Shown here: piece by piece, positions 10,007-19,229 of the stretch
Layout: every line of letters begins with the position of its first letter
Numbering within the stretch: the first letter of the stretch is position 1
Origin: JAJYSO01 sp964579505
GTDB taxonomy: Bacteria; Bacteroidota; Bacteroidia; Flavobacteriales; Flavobacteriaceae
NCBI GenBank assembly: GCA_964579505.1
Contig: CAZOGC010000004.1
Coordinates: 1-64,000 of the forward strand
Length of the DNA stretch: 64,000 nucleotides
Reading direction: 5' to 3'
Notes under the pieces: model-generated
Told to the model about the DNA's origin: nothing
Databases searched by the model: none
The model's input: only the letters and a program-made list of their open reading frames with translations
Translations under genes and position numbers: made by a program

Positions 10007-10510
10007 ATGAAGAATTTTAAAATTGAATTGCGTTGGGCCATTTTGTTCAGCTTTATTTTGATGATAGAGATGTTTTTTGAGCGTTATATGGGGTGGCATG
10101 AGGTAAAATATATAGCAAGTCAATACAGTCTTCATTATTTGGTACTGATTGTGTTGTTTGGAGTGGTTTACTACTTCGGGATTAAAGAAAAGCGTAAAAA
10201 TTATTATGAAGGATTCATTAATTGGAAACAGGCCTTTATATCGGGTGCCATGATATCTGTAATCGTGGCCATCTTGTCGCCCTTAACGCAGTTTTTTATA
10301 TACCATTACATTACCCCAAATTATTTTAAAAATATGATTACTTATCAGGTTAGTAAGGCTGATAACCCTTTAACGAAAGCTGGGGCGCAAGATATATTTA
10401 ATATGACTTCATTTGTTATTCAAGGTATTTTTACGTGTTTGTCTTTAGGCTTAATAGTATCGGGAGCAGTGGCTTTGATTGTGCGTAAGGAGCCGAAAGA
10501 AAAGAAATAA
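10007..10510 (+). CDS. DUF4199 domain membrane protein
   Basis: A 167-residue inner-membrane protein with four hydrophobic segments (about residues 9-25, 45-62, 77-100 and 133-158). It matches the Bacteroidota-restricted DUF4199 family, recognised here by the AILFSFILMIEMFFER start and the long region around SPLTQFFIYHYITPNYF. The function is unknown. It starts shortly after the secA terminator and ends against the convergent rny gene, with a shared bidirectional terminator between them. Confidence 0.8.
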   Translation: MKNFKIELRWAILFSFILMIEMFFERYMGWHEVKYIASQYSLHYLVLIVLFGVVYYFGIKEKRKNYYEGFINWKQAFISGAMISVIVAILSPLTQFFIYHYITPNYFKNMITYQVSKADNPLTKAGAQDIFNMTSFVIQGIFTCLSLGLIVSGAVALIVRKEPKEKK

Positions 10511-10529
10511 AGCGATGTTATTATAACTA

Positions 10530-10565
10530 AAAAGCCCTTCAATTTAAAAAAATTGAAGGGCTTTT
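10530..10565. terminator. Bidirectional terminator between DUF4199 and rny
   Basis: AAAAGCCCTTCAATTT and AAATTGAAGGGCTTTT form a 16-pair perfect stem around an AAA loop. The stem arms end in A and T tracts, so it can terminate from both sides, as expected between two convergent genes. Confidence 0.9.
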
Positions 10566-10581
10566 AAACGTTTTATGTTTT

Positions 10582-12147
10582 TTATCGAGCTATTTGAATG
10601 GCGCGATGTTCCCGAATAACCGTTACCTTTACCTGTCCGGGATAAGTCATTTCATTTTGAATTTTATGAGAAATTTCAAATGATAGTTTAGAAGCTTCAT
10701 CATCATTTACCGCTGTACTATCTACAATGACACGCAACTCACGTCCTGCTTGAATGGCATAAGCTTTATTAACCCCATTAAAGCCAAAAGCTACGTTTTC
10801 TAGGTCTTTTAGTCGCTGAATATACGATTCCATCACCTGTCTTCTGGCTCCCGGACGGGCTCCACTAATAGCATCACATACTTGTATAATAGGAGAAAGC
10901 AAAGAAGTCATTTCAACTTCATCATGGTGCGCGCCAATAGCGTTGCATACTTCGGGTTTTTCACCATATTTCTCAGCCCACTGCATGCCTAAAATAGCGT
11001 GAGGGGTTTCGTTTTCTGTTTCCGGAACTTTACCAATATCGTGTAACAAACCGGCACGTTTGGCCAGCTTAGCATTTAGGCCTAATTCTGCGGCCATAAT
11101 GCCACAAAGTTTAGCGGTTTCACGAGAGTGCTGTAATAAATTTTGCCCATATGAAGAACGATATTTCATCCGTCCTATAGTTTTAATCAGTTCGGGGTGA
11201 AGGCCGTGAATACCTAAATCGATAACCGTGCGTTTACCAATTTCAATAATTTCATCATCTATTTGTTTCTTGGTTTTTTTGACCACATCTTCGATTCGTG
11301 CCGGGTGAATTCTTCCGTCCGTAACCAATTTATGTAAAGATAAGCGAGCTATTTCTCTCCTTACGGAATCAAAACAAGACAAAATGACAGCTTCTGGAGT
11401 GTCATCTACAATTATTTCTACTCCGGTAGCAGCTTCTAGTGCTCTAATATTACGTCCTTCACGCCCAATAATACGTCCTTTAATATCATCACTTTCTAGA
11501 TTAAATACAGAAACGCAGTTGTCTATGGCTTCTTCTGCACCAATGCGTTGAATGGTATTAATAATTACCTTTCTCGCTTCTTGTTTAGCGCTCATTTTAG
11601 CTTCTTCAACCGTATTTTGAATAAGTGCCATAGCCTCTGTTTGGGCTGATTCTTTTAAAGATTCAACTAATTGAGCTTTGGCATCTTCGGCATTTAACCC
11701 GCTTATAATTTCGAGTTTTTTTACGCGCTGATGATGAATTTTTTCAATTTCCTCTTGTTTCTTTTCAATAAAACTAAGACGCTCTTGATAGTCTTGCTCC
11801 TTTGTCTCTAATGATTTGTTGAGCTTGCTGTTTTTGGCAATCTCTTTAGAGAGCTTAGATTCTTTTTGTCGGATGCGATTTTCGGCTTTAGAAATTTTTC
11901 TGTCGCGCTCTTCAATTACTTTTTCGTGTTTTGATTTAAGCTCAATAAATTTCTCTTTGGCCTGAAGCAATTTTTTTTCTTTTTGGTTTTCGGCCTCTGC
12001 TTTGGCATCTTTTATAATGACTTTTGCTTCATTTTTAGCTTCTTTTACGATAGAAGCGGCTTTCCCCTTTTCCATATATTTTGCGGCTAAAAATCCGATA
12101 ATGAGCGTAACGACTCCTACGATTACCGCAACGATTGTTGTATCCAT
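10582..12147 (-). CDS. rny: Ribonuclease Y
   Basis: RNase Y is a membrane-anchored endoribonuclease that starts mRNA decay. The 521-residue protein has an N-terminal membrane helix (about residues 4-23), a long coiled coil rich in K and E (about 25-190), a KH RNA-binding domain with GRIIGREGRNIRALE (about 224-238) and a metal-dependent HD domain whose HDIGK signature lies near residue 367, followed by GAHHDE. Length and order match the family. The start codon is only 13 bases past the end of the probable 6S RNA gene, so readthrough from that RNA may contribute to its expression. Confidence 0.96.
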   Translation of the reverse strand: MDTTIVAVIVGVVTLIIGFLAAKYMEKGKAASIVKEAKNEAKVIIKDAKAEAENQKEKKLLQAKEKFIELKSKHEKVIEERDRKISKAENRIRQKESKLSKEIAKNSKLNKSLETKEQDYQERLSFIEKKQEEIEKIHHQRVKKLEIISGLNAEDAKAQLVESLKESAQTEAMALIQNTVEEAKMSAKQEARKVIINTIQRIGAEEAIDNCVSVFNLESDDIKGRIIGREGRNIRALEAATGVEIIVDDTPEAVILSCFDSVRREIARLSLHKLVTDGRIHPARIEDVVKKTKKQIDDEIIEIGKRTVIDLGIHGLHPELIKTIGRMKYRSSYGQNLLQHSRETAKLCGIMAAELGLNAKLAKRAGLLHDIGKVPETENETPHAILGMQWAEKYGEKPEVCNAIGAHHDEVEMTSLLSPIIQVCDAISGARPGARRQVMESYIQRLKDLENVAFGFNGVNKAYAIQAGRELRVIVDSTAVNDDEASKLSFEISHKIQNEMTYPGQVKVTVIREHRAIQIAR

Positions 12148-12159
12148 TGTGATGTAAAT

Positions 12160-12345
12160 AAAAAACCTGTATCAGTAATACTTTTATATAAAACTCCGAG
12201 ATAAAAAGTTTAGGGCTAACCGGCTGATCAAGGATCCGCCTAACACCACAAGTGGAGGACGGTTTGCTTTTACAACACGAACTTACCCTTCTCAAAGGTT
12301 ATAACGTTGAGTTTCTCAAAAACGATTACTAATACAGGCAGTAAT
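12160..12345 (-). ncRNA. ssrS: Probable 6S RNA (SsrS, flavobacterial type)
   Basis: The roughly 180-base interval between zapA and rny folds into a long rod. Leftward, CCTGTATTAGTAAT (12338-12325) pairs with ATTACTGATACAGG (12179-12166) with one G-U pair. Next come AAACTC/GAGTTT and AGGG/CCCT, and then an apical arm in which CCGTC/GGCGG encloses CCA/TGG around 12246-12255. A six-T run follows directly. A rod broken by internal bubbles is the hallmark of 6S RNA, which mimics an open promoter and binds RNA polymerase. Proximity to zapA echoes the proteobacterial locus, and a flavobacterial 6S family is known. Identification rests on fold and context only. Confidence 0.7.
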
Positions 12346-12378
12346 TAATAAATTTATTTTAAAAGAACGTTTGTAAGG

Positions 12379-12666
12379 TTATACCTGTTCTTGAAGAAGT
12401 TTATCTATAGCTGATAACTTTTCTTTTGCCAAGGTGGTTTCTTGTTGCCCATCCATAGATTGCTGCTCTACTTTTGCAGCAAATTGCAAGGCACACATGG
12501 CCAACACATCTTGTTTATCCCGAACGGCATAACTCTTTTCAAATTGTTTGATAACAGCTCCAATTTTCTTCGCGGCTTTACGTAAGCCTTCTTCTTGTTG
12601 CGGAGCAATTGTCATAGGGTAAACCCGATCAGCTATTCTTATTTTTATTTTTAAACCTCCTGCCAT
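12379..12666 (-). CDS. zapA: Cell division protein ZapA
   Basis: ZapA bundles FtsZ filaments at the division ring. The 95-residue protein shows the family's order: a short beta-rich head (LKIKIRIADRVYPMTIAPQQ, about residues 5-24), then EEGLRKAAKKIGAVI and a helical coiled-coil tail with DVLAMCALQFAAKVEQ (about 53-68). The length is normal. The coiled-coil gene at 12673 lies just upstream in the same direction, 6 bases away, so the two are co-transcribed. The probable 6S RNA gene follows downstream. Confidence 0.88.
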   Translation of the reverse strand: MAGGLKIKIRIADRVYPMTIAPQQEEGLRKAAKKIGAVIKQFEKSYAVRDKQDVLAMCALQFAAKVEQQSMDGQQETTLAKEKLSAIDKLLQEQV

Positions 12667-12672
12667 AATAAT

Positions 12673-12963
12673 TTATTCTGATAGTTGGATAATGCATTGA
12701 TCAATTTCCCTAATCAAACCATTTATTTTAAATTTTGTTTCGCGTTTGTAATTATCACTGCCCAATAGCGCATTGGCGGTTTTTAAATTTTGGTTGTTGC
12801 TATGAAGTGCTTCTAATTGCGCCCGTAGGGCAGTAATTTCAGCCTTTTGAACCCCCAATTGTGTTTTTAAATCCAGTTTTTCTTGTAGTAAGTCATCCCG
12901 AATTTGTAACAATTTGGTGATTTTTTCTTCAATTGCATTAATCTGTTCAACCAAATTACTCAT
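12673..12963 (-). CDS. Coiled-coil protein paired with ZapA
   Basis: A 96-residue soluble protein that is almost entirely heptad-patterned coiled coil (about residues 3-75), with no membrane segment or catalytic motif. It precedes zapA by 6 bases in the same transcript. By size, coiled-coil nature and neighbourhood it could act like ZapB, the coiled-coil partner of ZapA at the division site, but there is no recognisable ZapB sequence signature, so this is inference from context. No Shine-Dalgarno motif is seen. Confidence 0.75.
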   Translation of the reverse strand: MSNLVEQINAIEEKITKLLQIRDDLLQEKLDLKTQLGVQKAEITALRAQLEALHSNNQNLKTANALLGSDNYKRETKFKINGLIREIDQCIIQLSE

Positions 12964-13085
12964 TTGCTAATACGCTATGCTTTCTTGCAAAGTTATGATA
13001 GATTTTTTAAAGCTACAATTTTTTTAAATGGGTTGACTTATTTTTAGGTTGAAAAATCGGTAAAATATTCAACAACTTTTTGTTT

Positions 13086-14126
13086 TTAAAAGTTTTCTTG
13101 AATATAGTTGCTTATATATTTGGCATCTTTTTTTATGCCTCCCAGCGTGGCTGAACCTCTTGTGTGTAACCACGGAAGCCCCATAAAATATACATGTTTA
13201 AGGGGACTTATTCCGCGTTTGTTTTTAGGATAGCCATCAGGGGTGATTTCTAATCCTTCAATCCACGAAAAATTCGGCCTATATCCGGTGGCCCATACTA
13301 CATTTTTTACGTCTGTAAGCTCTTGGTGTTCAGTTTTTATGATGTTATCTTCAGCATCGTTTGTATGTCCTACCGGAATTACGTTTTTTCTTTTTAAGAT
13401 GCCTTTTACATCCGTTCCAATTACCGGCTGTCGTCCGTGCATTATTTTTTTGCCTAGCCAAGTGTTACGGTTTACACTTAAAAATCCGGTTTTGGTAAAC
13501 CACCACCACAGGGTCTTTCCGGCAATTTCTTGCGGGAGTGTTTTGATTTGTGTGTTTCCTGAAAAATATGTTTTGCGACCGGTTTTAGATAATTCGTTTA
13601 AAATTTGAAATCCGCTGTCTCCATCGCCTACTACTAAAGCAGGACCTTCTTGAAGTTGATTTGAATTTTTATAAGAATTGCTGTGTGTTTGGAAAATATT
13701 TTCAGAAAGCTGTTTAGCACAAGGTGGAATATAAGGAATATGAAAGGGTCCGGAAGCTACAATAACGCCTTTAGTTTCTATAATTCCGTTATTGTGAACA
13801 AGCTTGTAATGGTGTTCTTTTCTTACTACCTTAGTAATGAGCGTTTTTAGTTGAATGGGAAAATTATATTTCTGAGCGTATTCTTTAAAATAACGAGCCA
13901 CTTCATGTTTTGATGGGTAGTGCCCCTTGGCTGCCGGAAAATCCATTCCGGGTAAGTTGTTGAATTCGGCAGGAGTAAAAAGCCGGAGAGAGTCCCATCG
14001 GTTTAGCCAAGAATAGCCAATTTCAGGAGATTTGTCAACAAGTAGGAAATTTTTGTTCTGTTTTTTGAGGTAATATGCCATGGCTAGCCCTGCTTGTGCA
14101 GCGCCTATGACGACAAAATCGAGCAT
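13086..14126 (-). CDS. FAD/NAD(P)-dependent flavin monooxygenase-like oxidoreductase
   Basis: A 346-residue flavoprotein of the class that includes flavin-containing monooxygenases and CzcO-like proteins. An N-terminal FAD-binding Rossmann motif reads VIGAAQAGLAMAYYLKKQ (about residues 6-23); a second dinucleotide site reads VVGDGDSGFQI (about 167-177). The ATGYRP stretch near residue 280 is the conserved motif that closes the FAD site in this family. The substrate is unknown. The gene stands alone between zapA and DoxX; no terminator is evident on either side. Confidence 0.82.
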   Translation of the reverse strand: MLDFVVIGAAQAGLAMAYYLKKQNKNFLLVDKSPEIGYSWLNRWDSLRLFTPAEFNNLPGMDFPAAKGHYPSKHEVARYFKEYAQKYNFPIQLKTLITKVVRKEHHYKLVHNNGIIETKGVIVASGPFHIPYIPPCAKQLSENIFQTHSNSYKNSNQLQEGPALVVGDGDSGFQILNELSKTGRKTYFSGNTQIKTLPQEIAGKTLWWWFTKTGFLSVNRNTWLGKKIMHGRQPVIGTDVKGILKRKNVIPVGHTNDAEDNIIKTEHQELTDVKNVVWATGYRPNFSWIEGLEITPDGYPKNKRGISPLKHVYFMGLPWLHTRGSATLGGIKKDAKYISNYIQENF

Positions 14127-14236
14127 AAATTAGGGATTTTGAACAAAAATAAGGGCAATAATCCTAGTTTAGGCCATTTTTTATTGAAAAAAAAGAATTC
14201 AGGTCAATTTTAGGGCACAAGAAGGCCAAAACAGTA

Positions 14237-14662
14237 TTATTTTGATGAAAAACGTAGTTTTCTTTGTCTTTTTATTAAGGCGTCTAAAGAAAATTGTCCG
14301 GAGCCTAATAAAGCGGTAGCAACAAATCCCAACAAATATAATGTAGCCATTTGTTTAGATGATTCAGAAAAGGCCATTTGACCATGCTGTATAAAAACAA
14401 TTACGACCATATTAATAACGAGTATAGCAGAAGCAATACGGGTTTGGAGGCCTAAAATAATACATGCCGCACATACAAATTCTGCAAAAGTTGCTAACAC
14501 AAAAGAGGCTACGATACCCAGCCCAATAGGGTTGACAAATTTTATCTCATCGCCACTTATAAGATGCATAAATTTAGGAAACCCGTGTAATAGCATTAAA
14601 GAAGCTACTCCTACTCGTAAAATAAGTAATCCTAAATCATTTTTTAGGGTGCCGTTTTTCAT
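14237..14662 (-). CDS. DoxX family membrane protein
   Basis: A 141-residue protein with four hydrophobic helices (about residues 8-26, 45-70, 72-92 and 104-122), matching the small DoxX/DoxD family. The opening LGLLILRVGVASLMLLHGFPK is characteristic. Family members have been tied to thiosulfate:quinone oxidation or redox stress, but most, including this one, have no proven reaction. It lies in a leftward run after valS and the small lipoprotein, with about 60 bases to the lipoprotein gene. Confidence 0.85.
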   Translation of the reverse strand: MKNGTLKNDLGLLILRVGVASLMLLHGFPKFMHLISGDEIKFVNPIGLGIVASFVLATFAEFVCAACIILGLQTRIASAILVINMVVIVFIQHGQMAFSESSKQMATLYLLGFVATALLGSGQFSLDALIKRQRKLRFSSK

Positions 14663-14722
14663 GCGTATTGGTTTGTTTGATTAGAATGTGACGAAGGTAA
14701 ATAATTGCTTCTTAATAAATTA

Positions 14723-15163
14723 CTAATTTTTATTAGCAAGAAGAGTTTGAGCATGGGCTATGCTTTCTTCCATAGATTTTTTTACCGTTAAAAGCGATTT
14801 TTGTTGCTCTTTTAGTTTAACAAGTTGCTTTTGGTATTCTTCTTCGGTGTAGGTTTGATTTTCTTTACTGATGTTAGGAAAGGCTTTGTGAAAAGTATGC
14901 ATCCACGTAAACATGGCATCATGGGCTTCTTTTAGCCGGTCAGAGGCTTGTTTGTAAGCGGTTCCTTTTTGAGTGGTTGTATCTATTTGTGGTTTTAGTT
15001 TTTTTATAAGCGCACTTAATTGCATAACATCTTTCATCATTACGTCGTGTTCACTTATAACTTCTTTTTTTAGTTGGTTGAAGTCTTTTTTTGCTTGTGA
15101 GGTAGAAGAGCCACAAGAAGTAGCTATTATGGCAAGAATAAAAAGGGCAGCGAATTTTTTCAT
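14723..15163 (-). CDS. Small coiled-coil lipoprotein
   Basis: A 146-residue predicted lipoprotein. The signal peptide (residues 1-17) ends in ATSC with the lipid-accepting cysteine at 17, followed by a serine-rich linker. The remainder is lysine-rich and helical with heptad repeats (about 30-140). Similar short coiled-coil lipoproteins occur widely in flavobacteria without a known role. It starts 10 bases after the valS stop codon, so it is probably co-transcribed with valS. Confidence 0.75.
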   Translation of the reverse strand: MKKFAALFILAIIATSCGSSTSQAKKDFNQLKKEVISEHDVMMKDVMQLSALIKKLKPQIDTTTQKGTAYKQASDRLKEAHDAMFTWMHTFHKAFPNISKENQTYTEEEYQKQLVKLKEQQKSLLTVKKSMEESIAHAQTLLANKN

Positions 15164-15173
15164 GAGGTTTTTT

Positions 15174-17807
15174 TTATAGTAGGGTTTTTAATTGTTCGGT
15201 AAGGGCATCAATTTTTGCCAGGGCATCGGCTTGTTTTTGTTTTTCTAACAGCACTACTTTTTCCGGGGCGTTTTCTACAAAACGCGAATTGTTTAACTTC
15301 TTTTCAACAGATTTTAAAAAACCTTGATTGTATTGCAATTCTTTTTCTAGTTTTTCTTTTTCGGCAACTACATCTATATGGCCTTGCATAGGAATGAAGT
15401 ACTCATTTGATTTTATGCGGAATGATAGTGCCTGGTCTTGTTGTTCATCCACTTCATCTAAACTAGAAATATTTCCCATTTTAGTGATAACTGCATTAAA
15501 TGTTTCCGGTAATTTCTCGTGATTAATCACCTTAATGTCTAGGGCATTTTTAAAAGAAATGTTTTTGGTTTTCCGAATATTTCTAATGTTGCTTATAATT
15601 TCTTTTACAAGCTCAAAATGATTTAAGAAGGCTCGGTCGTATTCTTTTGTCGTCGGCCAATCAGCAATAATTAGGGCTTCTTTTTCGGTACGAGCAGTAA
15701 TGTTTTGCCAAATCTCTTCTGTTAAGAAGGGCATAAAAGGATGTAATATTTTTAAGTTAGCTTCTAAAAGAGAAATAACAGTGTTGTAGGTTTGTGCGTC
15801 AATAGGCTTTTGGTAGTCGGGTTTAATAGCCTCTAAAAGCCATGAACAAAAATCATCCCAAATCAACTTGTAGGTAGTCATTAAAGCGTCAGATATACGA
15901 TATTTGCTAAAATGGTCTTCTATGTCGGCTAGTTTCTCTTGAAAGCGGTGTGCATACCAGTCTAATGCAATTTTTGCTGCTTTAGGTTGGGCAATTTTGT
16001 CATCAATTTCCCATCCTTTTATCAGTCTAAAAGCGTTCCATACCTTGTTGCCAAAGTTTTTACCTTGTTGACAAAGCGATTCGTCAAAAAGAAGGTCATT
16101 GCCGGCAGCACTACTCAAAAGCAGCCCTACCCGAACCCCATCAGCGCTGTAGTTTTCAATAAGTTTTAAAGCATCTGGCGAATTGCCTAGTGATTTAGAC
16201 ATCTTTCGGCGCTTTTTATCACGCACTAATCCGGTTAGGTACACATTTTTAAAAGGTCTTTTACCGGTATATTCATACCCGGCGATAATCATTCGGGCTA
16301 CCCAGAAAAAGAGGATGTCGGGACCGGTTACTAAATCGTTGGTGGGGTAATAATAGTTAAATTCTTTATTTTCAGGGTGACAGATTCCGTCAAACACGCT
16401 CATAGGCCATAACCACGACGAGAACCAAGTGTCTAGCACATCTTCATCTTGCCGTAAATCTTTTTGAGTGAGTTGTTTATTTCCGGTTTTTTGGATGGCT
16501 AATTCTAGTGCCTCTTCCGGGGTTTCAGCTACGACAAAATCACTTTTATTAGTGCCGTAATAATATGCCGGAATGCGGTGCCCCCACCATAACTGACGCG
16601 AAATATTCCAATCGCGAATATTATTTAGCCAATGAGCATAGGTGTTTTTAAATTTTTCTGGAAAGAGTTTAATTTCATCTGATTGAAGAACCGCTTTTAT
16701 AGCCGGTTTAACTAATTCATCCATCTTTAAAAACCACTGGTCTGATAAGCGAGGCTCGATAATGGCTTTGGTGCGTTCAGAGGTGCCAACCTTGTTGAGG
16801 TAGTCTTCAGTTTTTAGTAAAAATCCTTTCTTCTCTAACTCTTTGGCAAATTCTTTACGTACTACAAAGCGATCTTTTCCTTGGTACTGTAATCCGGCGG
16901 CATTTAAAGTACCGTCTTCGTTAAAGATGTCAATTACTTCAAGGTGGTGTTTATCGCCTAACATTTTGTCGTTAGGGTCGTGTGCCGGAGTTACTTTTAG
17001 GCAACCGGTTCCAAATTCAAGATCGACGTATTCGTCTTCTATAATCGGAATTTCTCGGTTAACAATCGGAATAATAGCCGTTTTTCCTTTTAAATGTTGG
17101 TGGCGCTCATCATTTGGATTAATACAGATGGCGGTGTCACCAAAAATAGTTTCAGGGCGGGTAGTGGCAATGGTAAGTTGTTCTTGGCTATCTTTTAATT
17201 GATATTTTACATAATAGAGTTTTCCGTGGTGCTCTTCATAAATCACTTCTTCATCAGAGAGGGTGGTTTTAGCTTCCGGATCCCAATTAATCATTCGGTA
17301 TCCGCGATAAATCAAGCCTTTGTTATATAAATCAACAAAAGTTTTGATGACCGCTGTATACATATCTTTATCTAGGGTAAATTTTGTACGCTCCCAATCG
17401 CAAGAAGCCCCCAGTTTTTGTAATTGTTTTAGGATACGACCCCCATAATTGTCGGTCCACTCCCAAGCGTGTTTTAAAAACTCTTCGCGACCAATATCAC
17501 TTTTTTTGATACCTTCTTCCTTCAATTTGGCCACCACTTTGGCTTCTGTGGCAATAGAAGCATGGTCTGTACCCGGAACCCAACAAGCATTATAACCTTT
17601 TAAACGAGCTTTTCTAATAAGTACGTCTTGAAGAGTGTTATTTAGCATATGCCCCATGTGCAAGATACCGGTAACGTTAGGGGGAGGAATAACGATGGTG
17701 TATGGTTCTCTTTCGTCTACTTCTGAATGAAAATAGTTGTGTTTTAGCCAATAGCTATACCATTTATTTTCAATGTCTTGCGCTTCATACTGCGTTGCAA
17801 TGGCCAT
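15174..17807 (-). CDS. valS: Valyl-tRNA synthetase
   Basis: This class I aminoacyl-tRNA synthetase charges tRNA-Val. The HIGH signature appears as ILHMGHM (about residues 47-53) after PPPNVTG, and the KMSKS loop as RKMSKSLGN (about 533-541). The editing (CP1) domain sits between them, with the TTRPETIFGD motif near residue 213. The C-terminal coiled coil (from about 810) is the tRNA-contacting arm typical of ValS. The length of 877 residues is normal. A small lipoprotein gene follows 10 bases downstream. Confidence 0.97.
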   Translation of the reverse strand: MAIATQYEAQDIENKWYSYWLKHNYFHSEVDEREPYTIVIPPPNVTGILHMGHMLNNTLQDVLIRKARLKGYNACWVPGTDHASIATEAKVVAKLKEEGIKKSDIGREEFLKHAWEWTDNYGGRILKQLQKLGASCDWERTKFTLDKDMYTAVIKTFVDLYNKGLIYRGYRMINWDPEAKTTLSDEEVIYEEHHGKLYYVKYQLKDSQEQLTIATTRPETIFGDTAICINPNDERHQHLKGKTAIIPIVNREIPIIEDEYVDLEFGTGCLKVTPAHDPNDKMLGDKHHLEVIDIFNEDGTLNAAGLQYQGKDRFVVRKEFAKELEKKGFLLKTEDYLNKVGTSERTKAIIEPRLSDQWFLKMDELVKPAIKAVLQSDEIKLFPEKFKNTYAHWLNNIRDWNISRQLWWGHRIPAYYYGTNKSDFVVAETPEEALELAIQKTGNKQLTQKDLRQDEDVLDTWFSSWLWPMSVFDGICHPENKEFNYYYPTNDLVTGPDILFFWVARMIIAGYEYTGKRPFKNVYLTGLVRDKKRRKMSKSLGNSPDALKLIENYSADGVRVGLLLSSAAGNDLLFDESLCQQGKNFGNKVWNAFRLIKGWEIDDKIAQPKAAKIALDWYAHRFQEKLADIEDHFSKYRISDALMTTYKLIWDDFCSWLLEAIKPDYQKPIDAQTYNTVISLLEANLKILHPFMPFLTEEIWQNITARTEKEALIIADWPTTKEYDRAFLNHFELVKEIISNIRNIRKTKNISFKNALDIKVINHEKLPETFNAVITKMGNISSLDEVDEQQDQALSFRIKSNEYFIPMQGHIDVVAEKEKLEKELQYNQGFLKSVEKKLNNSRFVENAPEKVVLLEKQKQADALAKIDALTEQLKTLL

Positions 17808-17937
17808 ATTTTGGTCTAATTTTTGAGTTTAGGCAAATGTAACGATAACCACAAAAACCTGAAAGCCGAAAAAGCGTTAATAAGTTTTTTTGTATGTTGC
17901 ATAGTAATCTGAACGGATTACCCTAAAATTAAACGCT

Positions 17938-18318
17938 ATGAAAACGTTTGTAACTTCAGTTATGTTTCTGGCTATGAGCACGATAATTCATGCACAAGCT
18001 AAGATTTTTTTTAAGAACACTACGGTTGAGTATAAAAATGTTAAACTGGGAAGTAATGAGGTGCGTGTGTTTGTTTTTAAAAACACAGGAAATAAACCGT
18101 TAAAAATCAGTAAGGTGATTTCTACTACGCGCCATGTTAAAGCTGTAAAACCGACCCGTAAAATTGCGCCGGGGAAAACCGGGAAAATTAAAGTTATTTT
18201 TGATGCCACCCAAAAAGGCCCTATACGCAGAACGATTACGGTTTTTTCTAATGCTAAGAATAGATCTATTATAGCTTTAAAAATAAAGGGATTTGTTGTA
18301 AAGCCTAATGCAGCTTAA
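17938..18318 (+). CDS. DUF1573 exported protein
   Basis: A 126-residue protein with a cleavable signal peptide (about residues 1-19, ending IHAQA) and one Ig-like DUF1573 domain. The family core FKNTGNKPLKISKV (about 48-61) and the APGKTGKIKVIFDAT stretch (about 80-94) are clear. These domains are beta-sandwiches common in Bacteroidota exported proteins; the role is unknown. The gene faces away from valS and meets the accessory patch at a shared terminator at 18335. Confidence 0.85.
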   Translation: MKTFVTSVMFLAMSTIIHAQAKIFFKNTTVEYKNVKLGSNEVRVFVFKNTGNKPLKISKVISTTRHVKAVKPTRKIAPGKTGKIKVIFDATQKGPIRRTITVFSNAKNRSIIALKIKGFVVKPNAA

Positions 18319-18334
18319 ATGACTTTGTAAAAAG

Positions 18335-18364
18335 ACAACGAGCTGCTCATTGGCAGCTCGTTGT
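18335..18364. terminator. Bidirectional terminator between the DUF1573 gene and the toxin-tail array
   Basis: ACAACGAGCTGC and GGCAGCTCGTTGT pair with a short loop. The leftward strand continues into CTTTTT, and the rightward strand into TTATTT, so it fits a shared terminator for the convergent genes on either side. Confidence 0.8.
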
Positions 18365-18385
18365 TATTTAAATGGACTAAAATTA

Positions 18386-18772
18386 TTAGTCGTCTAGGTG
18401 TTTCCATTGTTCTGCAGAAATAGCACCTCTTTTGATTTGTTGGATTTCACCAATGTATGGAGCCATATATTCAGCAATTTCTTTTTTAACACCGTTTGAA
18501 ACCGCTTTATCAACCGGGTTTTGTGCGACTCCTTCTTCATAAGCGCCTTGTAATACACCGCTGTAGTAATAGAAGAAAGTATTGTCAAAATCAGTTGGGG
18601 TAAAGTTGGTTATGCTGCTGTTAAGTAAAGCATTTCCAATTAAAAAGCCCAAACGTACAGCCGACCGTCTTTGTGGAGGTGTTCCATGATGCCCCGGGTT
18701 ATTAGTGGCATAATCTCCTATTTCAGCGGCAAACTCATATGCTACAGCTACTCCCCAAAAAACTCGAATCAA
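18386..18772 (-). pseudogene. Orphan toxin-tail-like fragment (array end)
   Basis: The open frame has no ATG start; a TTG at 18770-18772 is the only option. The frame can be read back to just before the stop codon of the preceding gene at 18783. The product (128 residues from TTG) has a hydrophobic start, the polar stretch ATNNPGHHGTPPQRRSAVR (about 21-39) and an amphipathic C-terminal half. I do not recognise the domain. A headless fragment placed directly after an immunity-like gene is how displaced C-terminal tails of polymorphic toxins appear. No immunity gene follows; a terminator does. Confidence 0.5.
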
Positions 18773-18782
18773 ACCGCTTGGC

Positions 18783-19220
18783 TTAATAATATTCTAATTC
18801 CTCTGTTTTAAGGTCATGAAAGATAAATTCGATTTCTGAAGTGGAAACAACAAAAGTTAGGCTATACAGTTTGAAATTATAATCCTTTTGCAATGCTTTT
18901 ATCTTTTCACTTTTTTCCTCAAGGTAATAATTCAAAAGCTCAAAATCACGCACTCCCCAAACCCATCCTTCAACGGGATCAGGAAGCGGATTATTGGAAA
19001 GATACGATTTTTCCATCTTATAGCTATCTCCTTTTATAATCGACTTAAAATCTACCGACACTACTCCCTCTAAAACTATTCTTAATTTCTTTACCAAATG
19101 TTCCGTTTGAATTATAATCTCAAAATCTCGATGATAATTCAATAAACGAAAATTCCTAAATAAACCATATATAATTTCGTACTTGTTTAAGTTTTCCTTG
19201 ATTTTTTTAAAATGTCTCAT
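18783..19220 (-). CDS. Putative immunity protein (unrecognised family)
   Basis: A 145-residue soluble protein with no signal peptide or membrane segment, mixed alpha/beta in appearance, with the notable motif NPLPDPVEGWVWGVRDFELL (about residues 76-95). It starts 9 bases after the stop codon of the toxin-tail fragment at 19230, the tight tail-then-immunity spacing typical of polymorphic-toxin cassettes. I cannot place it in a named immunity family; the assignment comes from context. It ends directly against the orphan fragment at 18386. Confidence 0.5.
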   Translation of the reverse strand: MRHFKKIKENLNKYEIIYGLFRNFRLLNYHRDFEIIIQTEHLVKKLRIVLEGVVSVDFKSIIKGDSYKMEKSYLSNNPLPDPVEGWVWGVRDFELLNYYLEEKSEKIKALQKDYNFKLYSLTFVVSTSEIEFIFHDLKTEELEYY

Positions 19221-19229
19221 GTCTATATT

